A DNA stretch of 64,000 nt. Origin: Lacisediminihabitans changchengi. GTDB taxonomy: Bacteria; Actinomycetota; Actinomycetes; Actinomycetales; Microbacteriaceae. A program made the translations under genes and the position numbers. The notes beneath the pieces were generated by a model. It was not told the DNA's origin. It saw only the letters and a program-made list of their open reading frames with translations, and did not search any database. The stretch covers positions 248,001-312,000 of the forward strand of contig NZ_JAEPES010000001.1 of NCBI RefSeq assembly GCF_016634425.1. The letters are read 5' to 3'. This document shows, in pieces, positions 7,706-17,800 of this stretch (position 1 is the first letter of the stretch; the number at the start of each line of letters is the position of its first letter).

Positions 7706-9195
7706 TACGCGACCACCCCGTTCCGTACTGGCTGCTGAGCCGCTTGGTCCTGGTCTGAACCTACGCCTGCATTGGCCAGATCCCACGGACTGGACAGCGT
7801 GCCGCGAATTGCGGTCGCCGCGGCGACGAGCGGGGAGACGAGGTGCGTGCGACCGCCCTTGCCCTGCCGCCCCTCGAAGTTGCGGTTCGAGGTGGAGGCG
7901 CAGCGCTCTCCCGGCGCGAGTTGATCCGGGTTCATGCCGAGACACATCGAGCAGCCCGCGAAGCGCCATTCCGCGCCGAACTCCTCGACGATCTTGTCGA
8001 TGCCCTCGGCTTCAGCCTCGAGGCGCACCCGGGCCGAGCCCGGTACGACCATCACGCGCACGCCATCCGCTTTCTTCTGCCCCTTGATGATCGACGCGAA
8101 CGCGCGCAGGTCTTCGATGCGGCTGTTGGTGCACGAGCCCATGAACACGGCGTCGACGCGAACGTCTTTGAGCGGCGTACCGGGCGCGAGGTCCATGTAC
8201 TCCAGCGCACGTTCGGCCGAGGCACGGGCATTCGGGTCCACGATGTCGGCCGGGTTCGGGATGCTCTCGCTCAACGAACTTCCCTGCCCGGGGTTGGTGC
8301 CCCAGGTGACGAACGGCTCCAGGGTGTTCGCGTCGAGGTAGACCTCGGCGTCGAAGACCGCGTCGTCGTCGGTCGCCAGCGTGTTCCAGTAGGCGACCGC
8401 GGTATCCCAGTCCTCCCCCTCGGGCGCGTGGGCGCGACCCCTCAGGTAGTCGTAGGTGGTCTGGTCGGGCGCGACCATGCCGGCGCGCGCGCCTGCCTCG
8501 ATCGACATATTGCAGATCGTCATGCGGCCCTCCATGGAGAGCGCGCGGATGGCGCTCCCACGGAACTCGAGAACGTAGCCCTGGCCGCCGCCCGTTCCGA
8601 TCTGCGCAATGACGGCGAGGATGATGTCTTTGGCCGACACCCCCGGCCGCAGTTCACCCTCGACCGTGATGGCCATGGTCTTGAACGGCGTGAGCGGGAG
8701 GGTTTGCGTAGCGAGTACGTGCTCGACCTCACTGGTGCCGATGCCGAACGCCATGGCACCGAAGGCACCGTGCGTGGAGGTGTGCGAGTCACCGCAGACG
8801 ACCGTGATGCCCGGCATGGTCAGGCCGAGCTGCGGGCCGACGACGTGGACGATTCCCTGCTCGATGTCGCCCAGCGGGTGGAGCCGAACCCCGAACTCCT
8901 CGCAGTTGCGGCGCAGCGTCTCGATCTGCGTACGGCTGGTGAGGTCGGCGATCGGCTTGTCGATCGCGAGCGTCGGGGTGTTGTGGTCTTCGGTGGCGAT
9001 GGTCAGATCGAGGCGGCGCACCGGGCGGCCGGCCTGACGGAGGCCATCGAATGCCTGCGGGCTGGTGACCTCGTGCACGAGGTGCAGGTCGATGTAGATG
9101 AGGTCGGGGTTGCCGTCTTCGCCCTTGACGACGAGGTGGTCGTCCCACACCTTCTCGGCGAGGGTGCGCGGGCGCGTGATGATTTCGCTATTCAT
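7705..9195 (-). CDS. leuC: 3-isopropylmalate dehydratase large subunit LeuC
   Basis: Aconitase-superfamily subunit carrying a 4Fe-4S cluster; with LeuD it interconverts 2- and 3-isopropylmalate. The 496-residue protein contains the [14 protein letters not shown] start region, [15 protein letters not shown], the cluster-binding [11 protein letters not shown] and the pair of Cys in [13 protein letters not shown], and [10 protein letters not shown] near the end. GGAG lies 8 nt before the ATG at 9195. It heads the operon that continues into leuD, murA, plsC and gpsA and is preceded by a leader of roughly 110 nt with a strong hairpin. About 25 residues at the C-terminus ([18 protein letters not shown]) look like a non-conserved extension. 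Confidence 0.95.
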   Translation of the reverse strand: MNSEIITRPRTLAEKVWDDHLVVKGEDGNPDLIYIDLHLVHEVTSPQAFDGLRQAGRPVRRLDLTIATEDHNTPTLAIDKPIADLTSRTQIETLRRNCEEFGVRLHPLGDIEQGIVHVVGPQLGLTMPGITVVCGDSHTSTHGAFGAMAFGIGTSEVEHVLATQTLPLTPFKTMAITVEGELRPGVSAKDIILAVIAQIGTGGGQGYVLEFRGSAIRALSMEGRMTICNMSIEAGARAGMVAPDQTTYDYLRGRAHAPEGEDWDTAVAYWNTLATDDDAVFDAEVYLDANTLEPFVTWGTNPGQGSSLSESIPNPADIVDPNARASAERALEYMDLAPGTPLKDVRVDAVFMGSCTNSRIEDLRAFASIIKGQKKADGVRVMVVPGSARVRLEAEAEGIDKIVEEFGAEWRFAGCSMCLGMNPDQLAPGERCASTSNRNFEGRQGKGGRTHLVSPLVAAATAIRGTLSSPWDLANAGVGSDQDQAAQQPVRNGVVA

Positions 9196-9319
9196 GGTGC
9201 TGTCTCCTACAGAAAACGGTGGTCAGCCAACGAAGAACCCCGCGACGAGGGAGGCCTGGAAACTAGGACTCGTCGCGGCCGGGAAGGAGAAGCAGACCGG
9301 AAAACACATTTTCAGGCTA
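9196..9319 (-). promoter_or_regulatory. leuC leader: -10-like element, small upstream ORF, 9-bp hairpin
   Basis: On the minus strand TAGCCT (9319-9314) resembles the -10 of the DUF3515 gene. Four nt later an ATG at 9309 opens a 28-codon frame (MCFPVCFSF at its start, ending at TGA 9225-9223) rich in Phe, Ser and Val but with a single Leu. A perfect 9-bp stem pairs 9241-9249 with 9269-9277 across a 19-nt loop inside this frame. This could be an attenuator or an upstream ORF; the lack of Leu codons argues against a classical leucine leader peptide. No T-box features were found. Confidence 0.35.
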
Positions 9320-9365
9320 ACACCGTTTGCGGTGGGGCCGTCTTTAGCGTCGCTCCCGGCCCACC

Positions 9366-9434
9366 GTGCTGGCCCGCCGTGCTGGCTCAGGCGTGCTGGC
9401 TCAGGCGTGCTGGCTCAGGCGTGCTGACTCAGGC
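9366..9434. repeat. 14-bp tandem repeat overlapping an FHA-gene stop codon
   Basis: Unit GTGCTGGCTCAGGC occurs at 9379, 9393 and 9407 without change, at 9421 with one mismatch, and as a degenerate 13-bp version at 9366. The TGA stop of the FHA gene (9431-9429) lies in the unit at 9421, so the array starts at the end of the coding region and extends downstream. Confidence 0.9.
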
Positions 9435-10067
9435 GCGCTCGACCCGCACGACGTACTCGCCGAGCTCGAGCTCGGCACCGGCTGCGACCGCGGCCCGACG
9501 GCCGGGCTCGACATCGACCACGGAGGCATCCGGTTGCACGATGTAGACGCCATTGGTCGAATCGAGGTCGTGCACATAGAGCACGTCGTCGTCGACCTCG
9601 AGTAGGGCGTGGGTCTTGGAGAGCGATTTCGCCGGGTCGTCCACGGCCACAAGCTCGGCATCGGGTCTGTCAGCGGTCCGTACCGGGTTTCGACCGATGT
9701 AGAGCGCGCCGGCAAGCGGAACGACCTGTCCGCCGCGCGGAAGGATGATGCGCCAGCCCGGTGTCGCGGGTGCGGTGATGCGCGTCTCCTCGTCGACCGC
9801 GGGCTGAACGGGCACGCCGGCAACCACGGGGAAGAACACGATCTCCGCCGAGCTGCGGGTCTGCTCCTGCTGGCGCTCGGCCCGCGGGGTAGGCAGCCGA
9901 AAGGTGCCGGAGTCGACGATGCCGGGCGGCAGAGTGATGAAGTTCTCGGGGTCGGGCGCCAACGTCTCATCGGGCGCCGGCGTCTCGCCGGCGGCGTGAA
10001 CTGCCGCGGGTTTCGGCACGGATGCCGGCGGTCTCGAGATCAGGAACGGGTTGTCGTCGCTCGCCAC
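9429..10067 (-). CDS. FHA domain protein
   Basis: Phosphothreonine-binding protein of 212 residues. The N-terminal half is Pro/Ala-rich and disordered (FLISRPPASVPKP); the C-terminal half is an FHA domain with LYIGRNPV, SKTHALLEV (the conserved Ser/His strand) and DLDSTNGVYI, the signature that reads pThr peptides. The GTG at 10067 has GAGGGGG 6-7 nt upstream. A -10-like TAGGTT lies about 35 bp further upstream, so it may have its own promoter although it follows the transglutaminase-like gene by 89 bp on the same strand. With the kinase, phosphatase and two other FHA proteins nearby it likely acts as a readout of kinase activity. Confidence 0.85.
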   Translation of the reverse strand: MASDDNPFLISRPPASVPKPAAVHAAGETPAPDETLAPDPENFITLPPGIVDSGTFRLPTPRAERQQEQTRSSAEIVFFPVVAGVPVQPAVDEETRITAPATPGWRIILPRGGQVVPLAGALYIGRNPVRTADRPDAELVAVDDPAKSLSKTHALLEVDDDVLYVHDLDSTNGVYIVQPDASVVDVEPGRRAAVAAGAELELGEYVVRVERA

Positions 10068-10156
10068 CGAATCCCCCTCGTTGCACGCCGGATACGCAGC
10101 TAACCTAACGCACGCTCCAGTGCCAGCCAGAGTCGGGCGGGCCAGAACCGCGAGGG

Positions 10157-12559
10157 TCAGAGCTTCGCGATCGCCGCAGTCCGCGCCTTCTGCCGTCTCG
10201 TCCGCTCGCGACGGGTCGCCGCACGCGCAGCACGGCGATACCGGAACGCCGCGATCATCCGTCGCAGACGCCCGGCGGAGGCGAGCGAGGCCGCGGTCGC
10301 GGCATCCGCCTGTGCCCAGAGCGAAGCGATGGTCTCGTCCTGCACGTCCTCGCCGGAGAAGACCGCGACATCCACTCGACCGGCAAGCGGCACGAATCCG
10401 CCCTCGGGCGCAACCAGGCCTTCGGCGGCAACGGACTGGTCGATCAGCGCGGCGGCCTGGATACGCGTGGTCTTGGCCGGGATGCCGACACCGAGTTCGC
10501 TGTACCGGTCCTGCAACTCGTCCCACGATCCGGCCGCACGCCGGTCGGCTGATCCGCCGGTGAGACGCCGACGACGCCGACGCCGTTTCAGCCCGCCGAT
10601 GATGAGGAACGGCACGAAGAACAGCAGCAGCGGGATGAGTATGATGCCGCCCACGATGTAGGCCCAGACCGGAACCTGGAAGCCGGCCTTCTTGTCATCC
10701 GGGTTCTTGTCGCTGATCTTGACCGGGGTCAGCACCTCGTCCTGCTGCTGATTGGATGTCGGCGGCTGACGCACCTGCGGCTGCGGCTCGATCTTCGGCT
10801 TGGTGGTCTGCTCCTGGGGAGCATCCGTCTTGGTGGGGGTCGGGTAGAACGGAACCCAGCCGACTCCCTCGAAGGCGACCTCGTCCCAGGCGGTGACATC
10901 TTTGCCGGTGACGACGACCTCGTTCGTTCCCGTCGAGACCTTCGGGGCGAAGCCCATCACGACCCGCACCGGGTACCCGAGGCTCCGCGCCATGAGCGCG
11001 AAGGCGGAGGCGTACTGCTCTTCGTCGCCGACCATCGGTTCTTTGGTGAACAGCTCGGTGATGCGGTCGGAGCCCTCACCTGCGCGCGACGGGACCGGGT
11101 CGGAGGCGAGCCCGTGGCTGAGGAAACCGACCGTCGTGAGCGAGCGTTCGATATTGCGCAGCTGCTGGATCGTCGTCTTCGCCGTGCCCGCGTACTCGGT
11201 CGCCTTCGCGGAGACGACGTCCGGGACCTTCGTCACCGGCGGCAGAGTCAGGCGCGCGGTCGGCACCTTCGCGAGCGCCCTGTCATTCGGCACCGTGGGG
11301 CTAGTGACGCCGACCGAGTAGACGAGCCCCTTCTTCACGCCGCTGGTCACCGCTGCGGTACCGGTCGTCGGGTTGATCCGCACGGTGGTCGTGGGGTCGA
11401 CGCCGGTGTACCTGTCGAAGTCGAGCGTGGTGGGGTATTCAGCGGTCGGGAGCCAGACATCCGCGTAGCCGTCGACCGTGACCTTCACGGTCGAGGTGCC
11501 ACCGGGTTTCGCGAGCGGCGGGGCCGGGATGTCGCGACCGAGCAGCTCGAAGCCGCCCGAGTCGCTGGTCTGGGTGCTCGGGCTCGCCACGCTCCAGACC
11601 AGGCCGTCGTAGCTGTCGAGGGTCGCCATCCGCAGCTTCTGGCCCTCCTGGAGCCCCCGCACGGTGAAGAGGTCGGTCTTCGCCTCCTTCTTGGTGAAGT
11701 TGCGGAAGCCGGCGAGCGGGCTCGGATACTCGAGCGGATCGAACGGCGGGGTGATCTCCTGCCGCAGCACGAAGCGCGAGTCGGGCTTCGGGCTCAGCAG
11801 GTATCCGCCGCCCCCACCGATCACGACCGCACCGATCACGACGATGGCCACGCCGATGATCTTGCGCTGGCGAGCCGAGCCGTCCACGGTGATCGATACC
11901 GCGCCGCTCTGCTTGCGGCGCCAGCCCAGCCAGACCAGGGCGATCACGGCGAAGGCGACGCCGCGGATGCCCGCGAAGTACGGCTCGCGGGTTCCGATGA
12001 TGATGCCGGCGAAGTAGAGGACCAGCGCGGGGATGACGAGCACGCTCGAGCGCAGCGCAGTGCGCTTCTTCCGCGGCAGCCAGCGCACCGCGACCGACAC
12101 GCTGATCAGCGCGACCAGCCAGGTGGCGAAGTACGGCACTACGGCGATGTACGGGGGCGCCTCGACCGGCGTCTGCAGGGTCACGATGTCGGCCCAGCCG
12201 AACACCGCTCCCTGGAACGTGCCGGCCAGGCTGGTCAGGCTCGGGATGACTCCGCCGATTGCCTGCGCCGGCATCGCGAACGCCGTTCCGAACAGCACGT
12301 ACGCGCCCAGAGCGATCGCGATGCTCGGCACGATCGTGATCCGGAACAGGAAGCAGACCAGGGCGGCCGCAGTGCCGACGACGAGTCCGCCGATCGCGGC
12401 GAGCAAATAGTTGTACGGACCGAAGGCGGGTTCGAAGCCGGCGATGGACAAACCACTGAGTACCGTGAGCACCGCGAGGTCGACCCAGGTGGTGCGGCTC
12501 ACCGTCTGCAGTCCGCGCGCCCGATCGCGCGGCCGCATCGTCGCGGTCGCGGCGGTCAT
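10157..12559 (-). CDS. Transglutaminase-fold membrane protein lacking the catalytic triad
   Basis: Membrane protein of 800 residues with the TgpA-like layout: about six N-terminal membrane helices (residues 20-220, for example WVDLAVLTVLSGLSIAGF), an extracytoplasmic region with a transglutaminase-like core at about 500-575, a Pro/Gln-rich linker, one more helix (VWAYIVGGIILIPLLLFFVPF) and a basic cytoplasmic tail. Normal members have GxCEQ, HAW and DPTP around the active site; here these read GDEEQ (Glu 513), TAW (Thr 556) and FYPTP (Tyr 572), so Cys, His and Asp are all replaced. The fold is intact, suggesting a binding or scaffolding role. The ATG overlaps the DUF58 stop (ATGA), pointing to co-translation with the MoxR-DUF58 pair. 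Confidence 0.85.
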   Translation of the reverse strand: MTAATATMRPRDRARGLQTVSRTTWVDLAVLTVLSGLSIAGFEPAFGPYNYLLAAIGGLVVGTAAALVCFLFRITIVPSIAIALGAYVLFGTAFAMPAQAIGGVIPSLTSLAGTFQGAVFGWADIVTLQTPVEAPPYIAVVPYFATWLVALISVSVAVRWLPRKKRTALRSSVLVIPALVLYFAGIIIGTREPYFAGIRGVAFAVIALVWLGWRRKQSGAVSITVDGSARQRKIIGVAIVVIGAVVIGGGGGYLLSPKPDSRFVLRQEITPPFDPLEYPSPLAGFRNFTKKEAKTDLFTVRGLQEGQKLRMATLDSYDGLVWSVASPSTQTSDSGGFELLGRDIPAPPLAKPGGTSTVKVTVDGYADVWLPTAEYPTTLDFDRYTGVDPTTTVRINPTTGTAAVTSGVKKGLVYSVGVTSPTVPNDRALAKVPTARLTLPPVTKVPDVVSAKATEYAGTAKTTIQQLRNIERSLTTVGFLSHGLASDPVPSRAGEGSDRITELFTKEPMVGDEEQYASAFALMARSLGYPVRVVMGFAPKVSTGTNEVVVTGKDVTAWDEVAFEGVGWVPFYPTPTKTDAPQEQTTKPKIEPQPQVRQPPTSNQQQDEVLTPVKISDKNPDDKKAGFQVPVWAYIVGGIILIPLLLFFVPFLIIGGLKRRRRRRRLTGGSADRRAAGSWDELQDRYSELGVGIPAKTTRIQAAALIDQSVAAEGLVAPEGGFVPLAGRVDVAVFSGEDVQDETIASLWAQADAATAASLASAGRLRRMIAAFRYRRAARAATRRERTRRQKARTAAIAKL

Positions 12560-13848
12560 CGGCCGGTCCGATCGAGCAGGGCGGGCAGGTCGCTGAGTTT
12601 GCCGACCGTGGCGACGACGGTGTTGCCGATCTTGGAGAGCCCCGCGGGGGCATCCAGATCGATGCGGACAGCGATCATCACGGTGTCGCTGCCGTACAGG
12701 GTCGACACGGAGCGGATCTCGGTGGTCGGCGCCTGGGAGCCGACGACGAGGATCACCAGCGACGGCACCGGCAGCGCACGGGTCGTGGACCGCACGAATT
12801 CGCGAAGGTTGGGGAACGCGTCCGTGGTGGGAGCGATGCGGCACGAGTCGTCGAGCAGGGAGGTCATCGAGCGGCTGCGCAGCCGCGCCTCCTCCCAGAT
12901 CACGTGCAGGCTGGTCTTCTCGCGGATCACTTGGCACCCGATGGAGGCCATCACCGAGATGGCGAGTTCGAACTCATCCTCGGAGGCGTAATGCGTGGTC
13001 TCGGCGCTCTGCATCAGCAGCAGTTGCGAACGACGGGTCTCGGTGTACTGGCGCACCATGAGCATTCCGGTACGGGCCGATGTGCGCCAGTGGACATTGC
13101 GGATGTCGTCGCCGGGCTCGTACGACCGCAGCGCGTGGAAGGCGAGGTCGCTGTCGGTGATGACGGTGCTCGTCTGCCCCTCGAGGTCGCGCACCAGGCC
13201 GGGCGCAGTCGCCATGAGCCGCGTCGTCTTGGGGTGTACGAAGAGCTCGACCTGGTCGGTCCACTTGACTGTGCGGCGGATGAGTCCGAGCTGATCCCCC
13301 CGCACCGAGATGGCCGGACCGGCGAGGATGAGCGCGCGCCGATGCGTCGGCATGGCGAAGAGTTCCTCGCTCTCCGCGCCCGGAGCCAGGCGCGGGATCG
13401 AGAACTCGGCGACTCCGGCACCGACGGGCAGTTCCATCCGGGTCGGGATGACCGGACGCTGGCCGGTGTTGACCACGAGCATCCGCCCGAGCGCACGCTC
13501 GCCCGCCGTCACCCGACGCGGGTTCAGCTCGATGGTCACCGCGTAGGTGGCTCGGCCGAACGAGAAGCAGGCCGCGACCAGAAGCCCGCCGAGGAGAGTC
13601 GCCCCCAGGAAGGTGAACTCGACCCAGCCGAGGATGATGCTGATCAGGAACGACACGATCGCCGCGCCCAGCGTCAGTCGCCCGACCATGCTGATCGAGG
13701 CCAGCACGGGCCCGAGATACCGCCACGCAAAGGCTCCCCCGCGCCGGGCGAGCGATCCGAGGGCACGACCAGCGTCCGCGATGGCGCGCCGAAGTTGTCG
13801 CACAGCGATGAGCGACTGCGACGGGCGGCGGGCGGGAGCTGTCGTCAT
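12556..13848 (-). CDS. DUF58 domain membrane protein (MoxR partner)
   Basis: 430-residue protein with two adjacent membrane helices near the N-terminus (LTLGAAIVSFLISIILGWV and a following FLGATLLGGLLVAACF) and a cytoplasmic DUF58 domain. The family hallmark SYEPGDDIRNVHWRTSAR is present at about two-thirds of the length, ahead of a vWA-like segment with LLLMQSAETTHYASEDEFE. DUF58 proteins are encoded next to MoxR ATPases, and the usual inference is that they act together in maturation of envelope proteins. The ATG at 13848 is 4 bp after the moxR stop and its own TGA overlaps the next ATG. Function is inferred from context only. Confidence 0.88.
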   Translation of the reverse strand: MTTAPARRPSQSLIAVRQLRRAIADAGRALGSLARRGGAFAWRYLGPVLASISMVGRLTLGAAIVSFLISIILGWVEFTFLGATLLGGLLVAACFSFGRATYAVTIELNPRRVTAGERALGRMLVVNTGQRPVIPTRMELPVGAGVAEFSIPRLAPGAESEELFAMPTHRRALILAGPAISVRGDQLGLIRRTVKWTDQVELFVHPKTTRLMATAPGLVRDLEGQTSTVITDSDLAFHALRSYEPGDDIRNVHWRTSARTGMLMVRQYTETRRSQLLLMQSAETTHYASEDEFELAISVMASIGCQVIREKTSLHVIWEEARLRSRSMTSLLDDSCRIAPTTDAFPNLREFVRSTTRALPVPSLVILVVGSQAPTTEIRSVSTLYGSDTVMIAVRIDLDAPAGLSKIGNTVVATVGKLSDLPALLDRTGR

Positions 13849-13852
13849 CCGA

Positions 13853-14821
13853 TCAGGCGGCCCGGTATGCCGGCGGCTCGACCTCGACGATGGCGCGGGA
13901 GACGATGTCGGCACCGCTGACGCCGGCGAACTCCGATTCGGGGTCGACGATGATGCGGTGCGCCAGCACGGGTACGGCGAGTTCGCGCACGTCGTCGGGG
14001 GTGACGAAGGTGCGGCCCTGCGAGATCGCCCAGGTCTTGAGGGCGCGGGCGAGGGCGAGGGCGCCACGGATGCTCACGCCGAGGGCCGCATCCTTGTCGA
14101 CGCGGGTGGCGCTGACCAGCTGGCTCACGTAGCCCATCACCGCGGCATCGACGTGCACTTCGCTGGCGAGCTGCGACATCATCACCACCGACTCCGAGGC
14201 GATGATCGGCTTGATCGAGGATGCCCTGGCGCGGTTCGAGGAATCCATCAGCAGGCTGACGGTGGTGTCGTGATCGGGGTAGCCGAGGGAGGTCTTGATG
14301 AGGAAGCGGTCGAGCTGCGCCTCGGGGAGCGTGTAGGTTCCGGCCTGCTCCACCGGGTTCTGTGTGGCGATCACCAGGAACGGCTCCCCCACCGGGTGGC
14401 CGACGCCGTCGATGGTGACAATGGCCTCCTCCATCACCTCGAGCAGTGCGCTCTGGGTCTTGGGGCTGGCGCGGTTGATCTCGTCCGCAAGTACGACGGA
14501 GGCGAAGATCGGGCCAGGGTGGAACTCGAACTTGCCCTTGCTCTGGTCGTAGATGGTCACACCGGTGACGTCGGACGGCAGCAGGTCAGGGGTGAACTGC
14601 ACGCGGGAGTGCGTGCCATCCACCGTATTCGCCAGCGCCTTCGCGAGCACGGTCTTACCGGTTCCCGGCACGTCTTCGAGCAGAACGTGGCCATTCGACA
14701 GCATCGCCGTGAGCACTAGACGGATGCTGTGCTTCTTCCCCAGGATCGCCTGGTCGATGTTGTCCACCAGACGCTCGAAGGCGCCGGAGAACCAGTCGGC
14801 TTGCTCTTGGGTTACGGGCAT
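13853..14821 (-). CDS. MoxR family AAA+ ATPase
   Basis: Cytoplasmic chaperone-like ATPase of 322 residues. Walker A VPGTGKTVLAK, Walker B VVLADEINRASP, sensor 1 VIATQNPVEQAGTY and the C-terminal lid with VSIRGALALARALKTWA are all present, so it should be active. MoxR proteins are thought to remodel or insert metal/cofactor in partner vWA or DUF58 proteins. The ATG at 14821 (MPVTQEQADW) has AGAGGA 8 nt upstream; an in-frame start further upstream would overlap the preceding gene. It follows the giant surface-protein gene by 31 bp and precedes DUF58 by 4 bp. Confidence 0.92.
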   Translation of the reverse strand: MPVTQEQADWFSGAFERLVDNIDQAILGKKHSIRLVLTAMLSNGHVLLEDVPGTGKTVLAKALANTVDGTHSRVQFTPDLLPSDVTGVTIYDQSKGKFEFHPGPIFASVVLADEINRASPKTQSALLEVMEEAIVTIDGVGHPVGEPFLVIATQNPVEQAGTYTLPEAQLDRFLIKTSLGYPDHDTTVSLLMDSSNRARASSIKPIIASESVVMMSQLASEVHVDAAVMGYVSQLVSATRVDKDAALGVSIRGALALARALKTWAISQGRTFVTPDDVRELAVPVLAHRIIVDPESEFAGVSGADIVSRAIVEVEPPAYRAA

Positions 14822-14852
14822 CGGTGTCGTCCTCTTGGTATCGGGATCGGGA

Positions 14853-17800
14853 TCAGGGGTTGAAGTCGGCGTTGTTGCTGGTGACACCATCGACGATGAC
14901 GTATTGGGTGTCGTATCCACACCACGGGCTGGGCGAGGTCGTCGGCTGACCGTCGGTGGTGGTGATCGTGGTTGTCGACGTCGTCTGCTTCTGGCCGTTG
15001 CAGTAGAACGAGATGCTCTTGCTGCCGTTGCCCATGTTGTGGGTAGTCACCTTGAACCGGTAACAGGTACCGCCCGTGTCACAGGTCGCGGTCGACCCAC
15101 GTTCGAGATCGACGGACTTGACCGGGTCGGGCTTCTTATCGACGGTGATCGAGTTTGAGGCGCGGTTCGGGCCGGTATTTCCGCTTCCCGTGTTGATGGC
15201 GCGCACCGTGAACGAGTGCGATCCGACATCGCCGGTGCGAGTCGTACCGCTGGTGGCTGCGGTCCAGGCTCCCCCGTCGTAGCTGACCTCGTAGGTGACA
15301 TTTCCCCCGCCGGTGTTGCCCGGAGCGGTCCAGGTCAGCTTCAACGACGCTGGGCCGTAGTCGTTGCCCGGGTTGCTGATCGTTGCGCTGGCGGGCGCGG
15401 CCGGGGTTCCGTAGGGGATGACGGTGTTGCTCGAATCCGACCACGCACCCCATCCGTCGGAATTGTAGGCACGGACCTGGAAGGTGTAACCCTGGCCGTT
15501 CCTGAGGCCCTTCGCAGTGTAATTTCCGGTCGCGGTGACGACGTCGTCACTGTCGTTCGGCGTGGACTTGATCTCGTACTTCGTGACCGAGAGACCGTGG
15601 TTGTCGGACGGCGCCGCGATGGTCATCTTCACCTGGCCGTCGCTCGAGCCGCTCGCCTGGCTGGTCGAGGGCGCCGGCGGCGCATCCGGCACGTCGTGGA
15701 TCGTCGCCGTGAGCTGACCCGTCACGTTGCGGGCCGGATCCTTGGTCGCATCCTGCACGGTGTACGTCACATTCACGTCGCCGGTCTTGGCTGCGGTGGA
15801 TGCGGAGACGGTGATCGAATTCGCCGTAAACGACACGGTGACCCCGGCGGGCGCGCTTGCTGCTTTCGCCGCGATGATCGTCAACGCCTGGTTCGGGAAC
15901 GGGTTGATCCAATACGTCTCGGAAACGGCACCGTTCTGCGATGCACCCGCGCCACCGCGCTTGAAGTCGATCTTCTGAACGCTCTTCTGGTACGCGAGCG
16001 GACGGCTCGAGGAGACCACGCGTACGTTCACCTGGCCGGGGATGTGGAACTCGCCCGAGTTGACCGTGAACGTGATGGTCGACACGGCGCCGGGTTGCAC
16101 GCCGAACGGCGCCGACAGGCTGAGCTTCGACCCGCTCGGCGATGAGACGACCTCGCTGTTCGAGCTCGAGAAGTCGCTGTAGGTGACTGCCGCGAGCACC
16201 TGCGGGTTGGGCTGGAAGGTCGAGTCACGCAGGTCGATCACCTGCGGGTCTTCACCGGCCTCGACCTGCACACTCGGCGGCGTGAAGGTCGGCGGAACGT
16301 CGGACTGGTCCGCCGAGCCGACCGTGATAGGCAACGTGAGGAGGGTGATCCGGTCCTCGGTCATGCCGGGGTCCTTGCCGTCGTTCACCCTGAAGGTGAT
16401 GGCGGCCGGCCCGCGGTAGTCCTTGGCTCCGGTGAATTTCAGGGCGGAGGTGCTGACCCAGGGGGATCCGGCGGCGTTGGTGGCGCTGACATCCGCTTCT
16501 TTGGTGATCTTGGCCGGTCGCCCGGATGGGACGGTGATGATCTGCGACAGGGTGTACTCGCCTGTGCCGTTCATCTTCACGATCTCGGTGAGACCGGGCT
16601 TGATGCTGGGCGGAGCAGTGGATGCCTCGGCCGACCCTGGCTTCGGTGGAACGACCACGAACGCCTCACCGGCCAGGCCCGTCGTCTCGTCGGTGACGGA
16701 ATAGGTGATGGCCATGCGGTGGTCGCTGGGGGTGACGACGATCTTGCCGTTGGGCTGGACGTCGCCGGCGGAGGCGTTCGCGCCCTTGACCGCGACGGTG
16801 AGGTCGGAGGCGACGCCCGACGGGTTGGACGCTCCGTCTAGGGCGTTCACCGTGATCGAACTCTTGCCGGTGAGCTGCTCGATCGTGATCACGTGATCGG
16901 CGGCCGACGGGTAGATCGGCTTCGCGTCGTTGGTCACCAGCACCTGCACGAACGCCGTGGCGGATCCGCCCTGCCCGTTCGTCACCTGGTAGCGCACCAC
17001 GTAGGCGCCCTCGTTGTTCGGCGCCGTGATGAGCACCAGCGCTCCGCTGACCTTCGCGACGAGCGGCTCCTGCACCTCGGGCAGCTTCGGCTTGAGACTC
17101 AGCTCGTAGCCGTTCGGGTCGGAGTCGTTGAGTAGCACGGGCACGGCGGCGGTCTTGCCTGGCTTGACTTCGATCTTGTCGTCGACAGCGGTGGGCGGCT
17201 TCACCGTGGACGGACGCGGGATGACGCCAACCGAGATCGTGCCGGTCGCGGTCTTTCCGGCCGTGTCTTCGACGATGTACGTGAAGGTGTCCGTGCCGGC
17301 GGATGCCTCGTAGGCCTGGTAGGTGAACGAGCTGCCGGTGGTGCCGGTGATCCGTCCCAAGCTCGGCGCGGAGCCGATGCCGGTGAGCGCCACCGAGTCA
17401 CCGTCAGGGTCGATGCCGTTCAGCGGAACCACGATCTCGACCGCCGCGCCCGCAAAGGCACGCCCGGTGAGGGTCTGCGGTTGCGGAGCGAGGTCTTTGT
17501 CCTTGCTCTTCGCGGTCACGGTGAAGGTCACGGTGGCGCTGGCCCGCTGGTCGTATTTGTCGGTGATGCCGTAGGTCACGCTGTAGGTGCCCGCGACGGT
17601 GGGTGCCTGGTACCGCACGAGGGATCCGCTGACGAAGGCACTCGCACCCTCCCCCTGGTCAGCCGTGGACGCGAGGGTCGGGTCAAGCGTGAACGGCACG
17701 TTGTCGGGTGACGTGTCGTTGTCGAGCACCGGAACGCTGGCGATGTCACCGGCCCGAACGGTGGCCGCGTCATCCGTCGCAATCGGGGACTGATGGTTCA

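Noticed and set aside
9196..9320. T-box or leucine leader peptide before leuC
   Set aside because: No specifier loop or T-box sequence; the small frame has only one Leu codon. Retained only as an unclassified leader candidate.
7843..9546. Long plus-strand open frames opposite leuC, murA and gpsA (also 3926-5167, 5336-6925)
   Set aside because: High GC makes long antisense frames common; the opposing genes are unmistakable core enzymes.
11114..12991. 625-codon plus-strand frame opposite the transglutaminase-like gene
   Set aside because: Arg/Asp/His-rich shadow composition and no family resemblance, while the minus strand shows clear helices and motifs.
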